Shown: positions 30,387 to 42,791 of the stretch, one piece after another
Position numbering within the stretch: position 1 is the stretch's first letter
Layout: every line of letters starts with the position of its first letter
Source of the DNA: Sphingomonas paucimobilis NBRC 13935
Lineage (GTDB): Bacteria; Pseudomonadota; Alphaproteobacteria; Sphingomonadales; Sphingomonadaceae
Assembly (NCBI RefSeq): GCF_000739895.2
Contig: NZ_BBJS01000046.1
Coordinates: forward strand, 25,855-89,854
Reading direction: 5' to 3'
DNA: 64,000 nucleotides
Position numbers and translations under genes: made by a program
The notes under the pieces: model-generated
Seen by the model: only the letters and a program-made list of their open reading frames with translations
What the model was told of the DNA's origin: nothing
Databases searched by the model: none

Positions 30387-31901
30387 ATGCTCAGCCGCTT
30401 CGTCCTTGCGCTCGCCCTGACCGTCGTCGGGCTTTTGCCCGCCGCGGCGCGCGCCGACGATATCGCCGCGACGGCGCGCGGGGTCGTGCGGGTCGTCACC
30501 ATCGCGATGGTCGACGATCAGGTGGCGGGTTTCGGCCATGGCTCGGGCTTTGCCGTGGCGCCCAACCGCATCGTCACCAACGCGCATGTCGTCGAACTCG
30601 CCGAGCGCTATCCCGACAATGTCGTGGTCGGCGTGGTCCCTTCAGAAGGCAGCAAATCCTATCAGGGGCGGGTCATCGCCTATGATTCGCGGCGCGACCT
30701 GGCGCTGATCGAGGTGAGCGAGGCCAAGCTGCCGCCGGTCGCGCTGTTCACCGGCCCGGTGACCGAGGGCGATCAGGTCATCGCGCTGGGCTATCCCGGC
30801 AATGTCGATCTGGCGACCGCCCAGTCGGCGGCGGATTATATCCGGCCGCTGTCGCCGGTGCGGTCGCAGGGCGTCGCCTCGGGGCGGCGGACGCTGACGG
30901 GGATCGAGGTGCTGCTCCACACCGCCAGCATCGCGCGCGGCAATTCGGGCGGGCCGCTGCTCGATCCCTGCGGGCGGGTGATCGGCGTGAACTCGGCGCT
31001 GACGCGCGCGGACGAGGGCGATTCGACCTTCGGTTTCGCGATCGCCGATACCGAGCTGATGGCGTTCCTGCGCGCCGCCAAACAGCCCTATATCTCGGTG
31101 GCATCGCCCTGCACCTCGATCGAGGAGCGGTTGCGCGAGGACAGCGCGGCGGATGCGCGTGCGGTCGCCGATGCCGCCGCCGCCCGGCGCGAGGCGGCCA
31201 ATACCGCGGCGCTGCGCCGGGAAGAGGCACTGAATGCCGCGCGCAGCGAAGCGGAACGGTCGCGCGAGAATGTGATGGCGCTGGCGGCACTGCTGCTGGT
31301 CGGCGGGGCGCTGGCGATCGGCGGCGCCGGGCTGCTCGAATCGCGCGGCCAGCGGCGGCGGGCGATCTGGACCGTCTCGGCGGGCGGGGTCGCGGTGGTG
31401 GCGGCGGTCGTCACCTTCCTGCTGCGCCCCTCGGCTGAGATCACCTTGCCGCGCGAATCGAGTACGACCCCCGCCGTCACGCCGTCCACCGCCGCGCTTG
31501 GCCCGCTGATCTGCACGCTTCAGGCCGATCGTAGCCGGATCACCGTGTCGTCGACGGCGGAGACTGCGTTCAATTGGGGCGCGAACGGATGCGTCGATCG
31601 CGACGTCCAGTATCTGGAAGGCGAGGGCGGCTGGCAGCGTGTGCTGGTGCCGCAGGACGAGCAGACCGTCACCATCGCGCGTTTCGATCCCGTCACGCGC
31701 ACCTATACCCAGACGCGCTATATGCTGCCCGCCGCGACCATGGAGTCGATCCGCAAGCTGCAAGGGCCGGACCAGGCCCGGGCCTGTACGAAGAGCGACG
31801 CCGCGCTCCAGAAGCTGGAGGCCGAGCAGGCCGCTATCCGCCAGCAACTGCCCCCGCTGCCCAACGAGAAGCTGGTCTATAGCTGCCGCGACGCGCGCTG
31901 A
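30387..31901 (+). CDS. Membrane-anchored trypsin-like serine protease (S1C)
   Basis: The 504-residue protein has a signal peptide (to about residue 23) and a trypsin-like domain with His67 in TNAHVV, Asp104 in RRDLALIE and Ser187 in ARGNSGGPL. An alanine/arginine-rich predicted coiled coil (about 225-270) precedes two transmembrane segments (about 275-295 and 310-330), then a C-terminal extracytoplasmic domain. Unlike DegP it has no PDZ domain. Protease activity is supported by the intact triad; the role of the C-terminal domain is unknown. The gene stands alone between cpaF and the HExxH protein. Confidence 0.83.
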   Translation: MLSRFVLALALTVVGLLPAAARADDIAATARGVVRVVTIAMVDDQVAGFGHGSGFAVAPNRIVTNAHVVELAERYPDNVVVGVVPSEGSKSYQGRVIAYDSRRDLALIEVSEAKLPPVALFTGPVTEGDQVIALGYPGNVDLATAQSAADYIRPLSPVRSQGVASGRRTLTGIEVLLHTASIARGNSGGPLLDPCGRVIGVNSALTRADEGDSTFGFAIADTELMAFLRAAKQPYISVASPCTSIEERLREDSAADARAVADAAAARREAANTAALRREEALNAARSEAERSRENVMALAALLLVGGALAIGGAGLLESRGQRRRAIWTVSAGGVAVVAAVVTFLLRPSAEITLPRESSTTPAVTPSTAALGPLICTLQADRSRITVSSTAETAFNWGANGCVDRDVQYLEGEGGWQRVLVPQDEQTVTIARFDPVTRTYTQTRYMLPAATMESIRKLQGPDQARACTKSDAALQKLEAEQAAIRQQLPPLPNEKLVYSCRDAR

Positions 31902-31996
31902 CGCCCCAGGCTGTCGCGCAATTCACTTGCCTGTCCCCGCTCATATCGGTTGAGATAGACCCCGTATTGAGGGCGGCTTGGGAGGGCCGGGGGGAA

Positions 31997-33556
31997 ATGA
32001 AGAATTGGGGGATGCGCGCCGGCCGGTGGATGGCCGCTGCGTCGGTCATGGCGTGTGCGATGCTGGTGGGGACGGCGGCACAGGCCGAGTGGCGTGAGGC
32101 GCGGAGCCGGCATTTCGTCCTTTATGGTAACATGTCGGAAGATTCGCTGCGCACCATGGCGACGCGGCTGGAGCAGTTCGACGGCGCGATGCGCCAGCTC
32201 CATGCGCTCCCCGAGCAGGAGGGGCAGGAGAGCAATCCCGTCACCGTCTACGTCCTGCCCGACGAATCGGCGGTGCGGCGGCTTTATGGCAAGGGCGGCG
32301 ACCATGTCGCGGGCTTCTACGAACCGCGCGTTTCCGGATCGGTGGCGTTCACCCCGATGCGCGGGCAGGGCGACGGGCTGAATGCGCTGAAACCCCAGAT
32401 CGTGCTGTTCCACGAATATGCCCATCATTTCCTGCTGGGCAATTCGCGCATCGCCTATCCGGCCTGGTACTCGGAAGGCTATGCCGAGTTCGTCAGCACC
32501 GCACGGTTCGATCGCGAAGGGATCATGGTCGGCGTCGCGGCGCAGCACCGGGCCTATGGCCTGATCGACAGCAGCAAGCTGCCGATCGAAACCCTGTTCG
32601 ATTCGACCCGGCGCAAGCTCGATCCGGGCGAGCTCGATCAGGTTTACGGTCGCGGCTGGCTGCTGACCCATTATCTGCAGTTCGACCGGACGCAGGCGCC
32701 CAAGCTCAACGAATATCTGAAGCTGCTCAACCAGGGTGTGCCCAGCATCGCGGCCGGCGACAAGGCGTTCGGCTCGCTCAAAGCGCTGGACCGCAGCCTC
32801 GACGCCTATCTGCGCCGCAGCACGATCCCCGGCCTGCTGATCCGCTTCGACCGCCTGCCCAAGGCGGAGATCGCGATACGGACGCTCGGCCCCGGCGAGC
32901 AGGCGATGATGCCGCTGCGCATGCAATCGGATCGCGGCGTGAACCGCACGACGGGCCAGCAGGTCTATGATCGCGCCGCCAAGATCGCGGCATCCTATCC
33001 GAACGAGGCGGTCGTGCAGGGCTGGTTTGCCGAGATGGCCTATGATGTCGGGCAGGACGTCGTGGCCGAAGCGGCGGCGGACCGGGCGCTGGTGGCCGAT
33101 CCCAAATCGCAACAGGCGCTGCTCTACAAGGGGCTGCTCCACCTTCGTCGCGCCTATAGCGAGCATAGCAAGGACGCGGCCCGCTGGCGCGAGGCGCGCA
33201 GCTGGATCATTCGCGCCAATCGCATCGACCCCAATTCCGCCGAGCCGCTGGCAACCTTTTACCGCAGCTTCTTGATGGCGGGCGAGAAGCCGAGCGAATC
33301 GGCGGTCGCCGGGCTGGAGCGCGCCTTCGACCTCGTGCCGCAGGACAAGGGGCTGCGCTTCATGCTCGCCGGGCAGCAGATCAATGCCGACCAGATTGAC
33401 GAGGCAAAGCGTACCTTGCGTCCGCTCGCCTTCGATCCGCACTCGGCCGCCGACAATCCGGCGGCGACCCTGCTCACGCTGCTGGAGGCGGGCAAGAGCC
33501 AAGAAGTGAAGGTCGCGCTGGCGACGATGACCGACCGCCGAAGCGACGACGAATGA
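31997..33556 (+). CDS. Secreted HExxH protein with tetratricopeptide-like region
   Basis: The 519-residue protein has a signal peptide (MKNWGMRAGRWMAAASVMACAM onward, cut near AQA). It then shows a metalloprotease-like domain with LFHEYAHHFLL (His139, Glu140, His143) and a downstream YAEF that could give the third ligand. The rest (about residues 330-500) is helical with TPR-like repeats. It resembles DUF1570/peptidase MA-type proteins. Catalytic activity is inferred from the motif only. The start at 31997 has GGGGA just upstream. It ends seven bases from the convergent ada-like gene. Confidence 0.72.
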   Translation: MKNWGMRAGRWMAAASVMACAMLVGTAAQAEWREARSRHFVLYGNMSEDSLRTMATRLEQFDGAMRQLHALPEQEGQESNPVTVYVLPDESAVRRLYGKGGDHVAGFYEPRVSGSVAFTPMRGQGDGLNALKPQIVLFHEYAHHFLLGNSRIAYPAWYSEGYAEFVSTARFDREGIMVGVAAQHRAYGLIDSSKLPIETLFDSTRRKLDPGELDQVYGRGWLLTHYLQFDRTQAPKLNEYLKLLNQGVPSIAAGDKAFGSLKALDRSLDAYLRRSTIPGLLIRFDRLPKAEIAIRTLGPGEQAMMPLRMQSDRGVNRTTGQQVYDRAAKIAASYPNEAVVQGWFAEMAYDVGQDVVAEAAADRALVADPKSQQALLYKGLLHLRRAYSEHSKDAARWREARSWIIRANRIDPNSAEPLATFYRSFLMAGEKPSESAVAGLERAFDLVPQDKGLRFMLAGQQINADQIDEAKRTLRPLAFDPHSAADNPAATLLTLLEAGKSQEVKVALATMTDRRSDDE

Positions 33557-33562
33557 CTCGCG

Positions 33563-34414
33563 TCACGCCGCCGCCTGCCACGCCAGCCAGCCGCGCGAAA
33601 CCGCCTCGATAAAGGCGGTGCGGCGGGCGGCCTCGGGCAGTTGCGGATCGGCTATGCCCGCATCGGCGACGGCTTGGGCCAAGCGTCGAAGGGTGTCGCC
33701 CGTCGCCGGATGGAGCGTGGCGGCGGGAAAGGCGGCGGTCAATAAGCGGGCATCGGGCTCGAAGGCGACCCGCGCCAGACCGCGCGGGGTAACAGCGACC
33801 AACAGCGACCCCAGCGGGGAGGGCAGCACGGCCCAGTCGATCCTCACTCCTTCGCCGCCGCGCCGCCACTGGCCCGGCGCCATGCCCAGCCGTTGTTCGC
33901 TATCGGCATAGAATCGGCTCGGCCCGGCATAGCCTGCTTCGTAGAGCGCCTGGGTGATGCTCTGTCCGTGCGCCAGCGCCTGGGTCGTGCGCGCGGCGCG
34001 ACAGGCGCGGGCATAAGCGGCGGGTGTCACGCCGGTGGCGCGCTTGAACAGCCGGTGGAAATGATGCGGGGCATAGCCGACCCGTTCCGCAAGTTCGGCC
34101 AGCGCCGGCGGGCCCTGCGCCGCCTCGATCGCTGCGATCGCATCCGCCACGGCCTGCCGATCGCGCGCCACCGCATCGGGCAGGCAGCGCAGACAGGCGC
34201 GATAGCCGGCGGCGCGGGCGGATTGAGTGTCGGGATAGAAGTCGACATGCTCGCGCCGGGGGCGGCGGGCCGCGCAGCTCGGACGGCAGTAAATGCCGGT
34301 CGTCCGCACCGCGACGACGAAGCGGCCATCGGCCGCCCGGTCGCGTTGCTCGAAGGCGCGCCAGGCGGCCTCCGTATCAAGGTTGCTCGTCCGAGGGGGA
34401 GGGCTGTTTTCCAT
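33563..34414 (-). CDS. Ada-like regulator lacking the catalytic alkyltransferase domain
   Basis: The 283-residue protein begins like Ada. A zinc domain carries GIYCRPSC and ACLRCLPD (all four Cys ligands, including the methyl-acceptor), then an AraC-type helix-turn-helix region (about residues 85-180, VGYAPHHFHRLFKRATG). The N-terminal subdomain of O6-alkylguanine-DNA alkyltransferase follows. The protein then stops after RRTAFIEAVSRGWLAWQAAA, before the catalytic segment with PCHR, which is present in full Ada (about 350 residues). The missing part is not found in another frame downstream. It may still sense methyl-phosphotriesters and act on transcription but should not repair O6-methylguanine. 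Confidence 0.87.
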   Translation of the reverse strand: MENSPPPRTSNLDTEAAWRAFEQRDRAADGRFVVAVRTTGIYCRPSCAARRPRREHVDFYPDTQSARAAGYRACLRCLPDAVARDRQAVADAIAAIEAAQGPPALAELAERVGYAPHHFHRLFKRATGVTPAAYARACRAARTTQALAHGQSITQALYEAGYAGPSRFYADSEQRLGMAPGQWRRGGEGVRIDWAVLPSPLGSLLVAVTPRGLARVAFEPDARLLTAAFPAATLHPATGDTLRRLAQAVADAGIADPQLPEAARRTAFIEAVSRGWLAWQAAA

Positions 34415-34521
34415 CTCGGGAATGATGTTAGCGCAGGGGCGGGGCGGTTTCATCCCGTGGCTTGCGGTCAAAACCCACTGACATCTTCGTCACCAGCCTG
34501 TCACAAGATGCGCCACGCAGC

Positions 34522-34550
34522 TTGCATCGAAAGGTTCCCGATGCTAACCG
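34522..34550 (+). promoter_or_regulatory. Possible promoter of the atp operon
   Basis: TTGCAT (34522-34527) and TAACCG (34545-34550) are 17 bases apart, about 80 bases before atpH. The same TAAC-type minus-10 occurs at the rpsM promoter. This is a by-eye call. Confidence 0.35.
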
Positions 34551-34632
34551 CCCGCCAACCCATCGGAGGCGCGTTTTTCGCGCCCCGTTCCCCATGGGGC
34601 CAACCCGTTCGTTGTTCGAGGAATTCGCATCC

Positions 34633-36745
<2,113 letters not shown>

Positions 36746-36754
36746 GGAAACATG

Positions 36755-36855
36755 GCCCTCTCCCCTGGTGGGAGAGGGTTGGGTGAGGGGGCGCCGCAAG
36801 CGACCCCGCCCCTGGCAACCCCTCACCCCGACCCTCTCCCGCGAGGGGAGAGGGA
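36755..36855. repeat. Inverted repeat inside the atp operon
   Basis: GCCCTCTCCCCTGGTGGGAG and GGGTGAGGGG on the left are mirrored by CCCTCACCCC and CCCTCTCCCGCGAGGGGAG on the right, giving two nested hairpins. It fills the atpA-atpG gap and could affect mRNA stability or subunit ratios. Confidence 0.75.
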
Positions 36856-36870
36856 GGCAGAAGGACGAAG

Positions 36871-37745
36871 ATGGCGAGCCTCAAGGCCCTCAAGATCCGG
36901 ATCAACTCGGTCAAGTCGACCCAGAAGATCACCAAGGCGATGAAGATGGTCGCCGCCGCCAAGCTGCGCCGTGCGCAGGACGCGGCGCAGAACGGCCGTC
37001 CCTATGCCGAGCGCCTGGAAACGGTGATGGCCAGCATGGCTGCGCGCGTGGGCGGCGTCGGCGCATCGCCGCTGCTGGCGGGCACCGGCAAGGACGATGT
37101 CCAGCTGCTGGTCGTCGCCACCTCGGAGCGTGGTCTGGCGGGTGCGTTCAACACCAACATCGTCCGCGCCGCGCGCCGCAAGGCCGAAGAGCTGACCGCG
37201 CAGGGCAAGACGGTGAAGTTCTATATCGCGGGCAAGAAGGGGCGCGTGCTGAAGCGCTTCTTCCCCAACGCGATCCTCGCCGATCATGACATGAGCACGA
37301 TCAAGGCGCCCAAGTTCGACGACGCGCGGGTCATCGCCGACGACCTGATCGCGCGCTTCGAGCGCGGCGAGTTCGACGTGGCGCATCTGTTCTACTCGAA
37401 GTTCGTCTCGGCGCTAGTGCAGGACCCGGTCTCGCAGCAGCTGATCCCGGTGCCGATGCCCGCGCCGAGCAAGGCCGAAACCTCGGTCGAGGCGGTCGCC
37501 GAGTTCGAGCCGAGCGAAGAGGACATCCTCGACGCGTTGCTGCCGCGCAACGTCGCGGTGCAGGTCTTCCGCGCGCTGCTGGAAAACCAGGCCGGTTTCT
37601 ACGGCTCGCAGATGAACGCGATGGACAATGCCACGCGCAATGCGGGCGACATGATCCGCCGTCTGTCGATCCAGTATAACCGCACGCGTCAGGCCGCGAT
37701 CACCACCGAGCTGGTCGAGATCATCTCGGGCGCCGAGGCGCTCTG

Positions 37746-37746
<1 letters not shown>
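36871..37746 (+). CDS. atpG: ATP synthase F1 subunit gamma
   Basis: The 291-residue gamma subunit forms the rotating shaft. It begins MASLKALKIRINSVKSTQKITKAMKMV in the usual way and ends with the matching helix RTRQAAITTELVEIISGAEAL. The middle contains SERGLAGAFNTNI. The stop overlaps the start of a lipoprotein gene (TGATG), so the insert is translationally coupled to gamma rather than atpD following directly. Confidence 0.97.
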
Positions 37747-39798
<2,052 letters not shown>

Positions 39799-39799
<1 letters not shown>

Positions 39800-39981
39800 T
39801 GTCCGCGCCGCGCCGCGAGGATGCGGTCAATGACGTCTGTCCCTGGTCGGGTAAGCCGATCAGCGACGACGGTTTGACGGTCTATCGCGGCGCGGTGGTC
39901 GGCTTCTGCAATCCTGGTTGCCGGGACAAGTTCGACGCGGCCATCACCGCGTTCGACCGCGCGATTGAAACGAGACCCTGA
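39799..39981 (+). CDS. 60-residue Cys-rich protein between atpD and atpC
   Basis: This small protein has [10 protein letters not shown] at residues about 13-22 and [11 protein letters not shown] at about 35-45, leaving three to four cysteines in a layout like YHS/TRASH metal-binding domains. No membrane segment or signal is seen. Its start overlaps the atpD stop (TGATG) and it ends one base before atpC, so it is part of the F1 transcript. Zinc or other metal binding is inferred. Similar short proteins seem to occur in related sphingomonads, but its function is unknown to me. Confidence 0.75.
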
Positions 39982-39982
39982 C

Positions 39983-40234
39983 ATGCTGCACTTCGAACTC
40001 GTCACGCCTGAAAAGCTTCTCCGTTCGGAGGAGGTGCATATGGTGGTCGTCCCCGGCACCGAGGGCGATTTCGGCGTGCTGGAGGGCCATGCGCCCTTCA
40101 TGTCGACCATTCGCGACGGCGCGATCCAGGTGTATCGCACCGACAAGGGCGAGCCAGAGTCGATCCAGATCCGCGGCGGCTTCGCCGAGGTGGGGCCCAA
40201 GGGTCTGACCGTGCTGGCGGAGCATGCTGGGTAA
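39983..40234 (+). CDS. atpC: ATP synthase F1 subunit epsilon, short form
   Basis: The 83-residue protein contains only the N-terminal beta-barrel of epsilon ([32 protein letters not shown]). The C-terminal two-helix inhibitory domain found in E. coli (about 139 residues) is absent. Short epsilon subunits are known in alphaproteobacteria, which instead use a zeta inhibitor. The start at 39983 is chosen because it begins the conserved MLHFEL. It closes the operon before a stem-loop terminator. Confidence 0.93.
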   Translation: MLHFELVTPEKLLRSEEVHMVVVPGTEGDFGVLEGHAPFMSTIRDGAIQVYRTDKGEPESIQIRGGFAEVGPKGLTVLAEHAG

Positions 40235-40260
40235 GGCTTTCCGGCCTTTACCGGGTTCTG

Positions 40261-40292
40261 AAACGGTCGTGGCGCAAGCTGCGGCCGTTTTC
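40261..40292 (+). terminator. Terminator of the atp operon
   Basis: AAACGGTCGTGGC pairs with GCTGCGGCCGTTT around a GCAA loop (13 bp with some G-T pairs), followed by TCGTTTG. It lies 27 bases after atpC. Confidence 0.75.
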
Positions 40293-40304
40293 GTTTGTTT
40301 GGGG

Positions 40305-40396
40305 CGTGGCCTTCGACTTCACTCAGGCTGAACGGCGGTTGGGATTGGCCCTCATATCCCACGCTTCGTTCAGCCTGAGCGAAGTCGAAGGCCACG
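40305..40396. repeat. Inverted repeat with 30-base arms
   Basis: The arms at 40305-40334 and 40367-40396 match in 29 of 30 positions (sequence begins CGTGGCCTTCGACTTC). The 32-base centre is unrelated. It is a REP-like element between atpC and priA. Confidence 0.85.
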
Positions 40397-40404
40397 GGAT
40401 CGCA

Positions 40405-40560
40405 GAGAAGACTTTGGTTCGCGCGGAGGCGCGGAGAACGCGGAGGTGTCTCGCCCGTCGGATCTACGGCCCGTCACAATTGGCCAGCGATGACGGGGCG
40501 GCGGTGCCGCCAGTACGACACCTCTGCGCCCTCTTCGCCTCCGCGCGAACCAAGCTTCTC
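40405..40560. repeat. Second, longer inverted repeat
   Basis: The left arm (GGTTCGCGCGGAGGCG and GGAGGTGTC) at 40405-40450 is mirrored by GACACCTC and CGCCTCCGCGCGAACC at 40517-40560, with a few mismatches. It directly follows the first repeat and ends before the priA stop. The 337-bp gap holds only these repeats and the terminator. Confidence 0.75.
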
Positions 40561-40571
40561 CGATCGTCCGG

Positions 40572-42743
40572 TCAGAGAAAGCTGTACGGGTCCACATCCA
40601 CCGCGACCCGCACCTTGGCGGACCATTCCAGCCCGCCCAGCCACTCGCGGATCACATCCTGCACCGCCAGCGCCCGCCTTGCATGGACCAGCAACCGGAA
40701 CCGATGCCGCCCCCGCAGCATGGCGAGCGGCGCAGGCGCGGGGCCGAAGACGTGCATCCCATCCACCTTGGGGGCCGCGCGGGCGATCATCTCGGCCGCC
40801 GATTGCGCCGCCCCCTGATCCTCCGACGACACGATGATCGCGGCATAGCGGCCGAAGGGCGGGGCATCCGCATCACGCCTGGCCTCGGTCTCCGCCGTGT
40901 AGAACGCCTCGGCATCGCCGGTGACCAGCGCCTGCATCACCTGCGCCTTGGGGCTGTGCGTCTGGATGAAAACATGGCCGGGCTTGGCCCCGCGTCCTGC
41001 CCGGCCCGACACCTGCCGAATCTGCTGGAAGGTCCGTTCGGCCGCGCGCAGGTCGCCGCCGTCCAGCCCCAGATCGGCGTCGATCACCCCGACCAGGGTC
41101 AGATTGGGGAAGTGATAACCCTTGGTGATGAGCTGCGTACCAACGACGATGTCGATATCGCCTGCCTCCATCCGCCCGACGAACTCGGCGGCCTTGGCGG
41201 GGGACCAGATGGTGTCGGAGGTGACGACCGCGATCTTGGCCTCGGGGAACAGCGCGGTGGCCTCGTCGGCGATCCGCTCGACGCCGGGGCCGCAGGCGAC
41301 CAGCGAATCCTCGCCGCCGCATTCCGGGCAGGCGCGCGGTGTGGGCATGACATGGCCGCAATGGTGACAGGCCAGCCGTCGCACCAGCCGATGCTCGACC
41401 ATCCAGGCGGTGCAGTTGGGGCACTGGAACCGGTGCCCGCAGGTCCGGCACAGCGTCAGCGGGGCATAACCGCGCCGGTTGAGATAGAGCAGCGATTGTT
41501 CGCGCTTCTCCAGCGTCTCCTTCATCGCCGCGACCAGCTTCGGCGCGATCCAACGGCCGCGTTCGGGCGGGTTCTGGATCAGGTCGATCGCCTCGATCGT
41601 CGGCATTTGCGCGGGGCCGAAGCGGCCGGGCAGCTTGACCTCGGTATAACGGCCCAGCGCCACCTGTTGCCGCGTCTCGATCGCCGGCGTGGCCGAGGCG
41701 AGGATCACCGGGCAGGGTTCGAACTTGCCCCGCATCACCGCCACGTCGCGCGCATGGTAATGGACGCCGTCTTCCTGCTTGAAGCTCGTCTCATGGGCCT
41801 CGTCGACGACGATGAGACCCAGATTGCGATAGGGCAGGAACAGCGCCGAACGCGCGCCGACCGTCACCAGGCCTTGCCCGCTGGCGATCGCCCGCCATGC
41901 CCGCCGTCGCTGCGACGAGCGAAGACCCGAATGCCACGCCACCGGCTCGCAACCGAAGCGGTCGTGGAAGCGTTTCAAGAACGGCTCGGTCAGCGCGATT
42001 TCGGGGAGCAGAACCAGCACCTGCCGTCCTTCGGCGACGGCCTCCGCCACCGCTTCGAAATAGACCTCGGTCTTGCCCGAGCCGGTGACGCCGTCGAGTA
42101 GCACCGGTTGAAACGCATGCGCCGCCACGCCCGCGACCAGCGTGTCCGCCGCCGCGCGCTGATCCTCCGACAGTTCGGGCCGATGATGATCGGGGTCGGG
42201 CAGCGGGAAGGGGCTGTCGATATCGACCTCCACTCCCTCGATCGCGCCATTCTTGACCAGTCCCCGGATCACCGCGTCGGAGACATCGGCCATGGTCGCC
42301 AGCTCGCGGATCAGACCCTGCCGGTCGCCGATCCGCTCCAGCGCCTGCGCCCGCTGCGGCGTCAGCCGGTCGGGGACATGGCCGGTGACGCGATATTCGG
42401 TGACGGTCCGCGCGCCCTCCAGCGCCGAGGTGGAGGACAGGGCCATCCGCACGACGGCGGCGGGCGGGGCGAGATAATAATCCGCTGTCCACTCGATCAA
42501 CCGGCGCAAGGGCGTCGGCAGGGGCGGGGCATCGGCCACGCCCAGCAGCGGACGCAGGCGGTTGTCGCCGACCTCCGCGTCGGAGGGCATGCGTTCGGGT
42601 TCCCACACCACGCCCAGCAACTGGCGCGGGCCGAGCGGCGCGACGACGATCGAACCCGGCTGGACCGTCATGCCGGCCGGCACGCGATAATCGAGGGGTC
42701 CGAGCGCGGAGTTCAGGACAAGGACGCGGGCGCGCGAAGACAT
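40572..42743 (-). CDS. priA: Primosomal protein N' (replication restart helicase PriA)
   Basis: PriA reloads the replicative helicase at stalled forks. The 723-residue protein has an N-terminal DNA-binding domain, a helicase core with DGVTGSGKTEVY (Walker A) and VDEAHETSFK (DEAH), and a cluster of zinc-binding cysteines in CRTCGHRFQCPNC and CHHCGHVMPTPRACPECGG. RQVSGRAGRGAKPG is the last helicase motif. The length is normal (E. coli 732). It stands alone on the minus strand, with its end near the repeat block. Confidence 0.96.
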   Translation of the reverse strand: MSSRARVLVLNSALGPLDYRVPAGMTVQPGSIVVAPLGPRQLLGVVWEPERMPSDAEVGDNRLRPLLGVADAPPLPTPLRRLIEWTADYYLAPPAAVVRMALSSTSALEGARTVTEYRVTGHVPDRLTPQRAQALERIGDRQGLIRELATMADVSDAVIRGLVKNGAIEGVEVDIDSPFPLPDPDHHRPELSEDQRAAADTLVAGVAAHAFQPVLLDGVTGSGKTEVYFEAVAEAVAEGRQVLVLLPEIALTEPFLKRFHDRFGCEPVAWHSGLRSSQRRRAWRAIASGQGLVTVGARSALFLPYRNLGLIVVDEAHETSFKQEDGVHYHARDVAVMRGKFEPCPVILASATPAIETRQQVALGRYTEVKLPGRFGPAQMPTIEAIDLIQNPPERGRWIAPKLVAAMKETLEKREQSLLYLNRRGYAPLTLCRTCGHRFQCPNCTAWMVEHRLVRRLACHHCGHVMPTPRACPECGGEDSLVACGPGVERIADEATALFPEAKIAVVTSDTIWSPAKAAEFVGRMEAGDIDIVVGTQLITKGYHFPNLTLVGVIDADLGLDGGDLRAAERTFQQIRQVSGRAGRGAKPGHVFIQTHSPKAQVMQALVTGDAEAFYTAETEARRDADAPPFGRYAAIIVSSEDQGAAQSAAEMIARAAPKVDGMHVFGPAPAPLAMLRGRHRFRLLVHARRALAVQDVIREWLGGLEWSAKVRVAVDVDPYSFL

Positions 42744-42791
42744 TGCCTCGCTATATGGGTCTGAGCCCGCGTTAGGAAAGACCTTGACCGG

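Noticed and set aside
40305..40560. CRISPR array
   Set aside because: The repeats are two different single inverted repeats, not a series of direct repeats with spacers.
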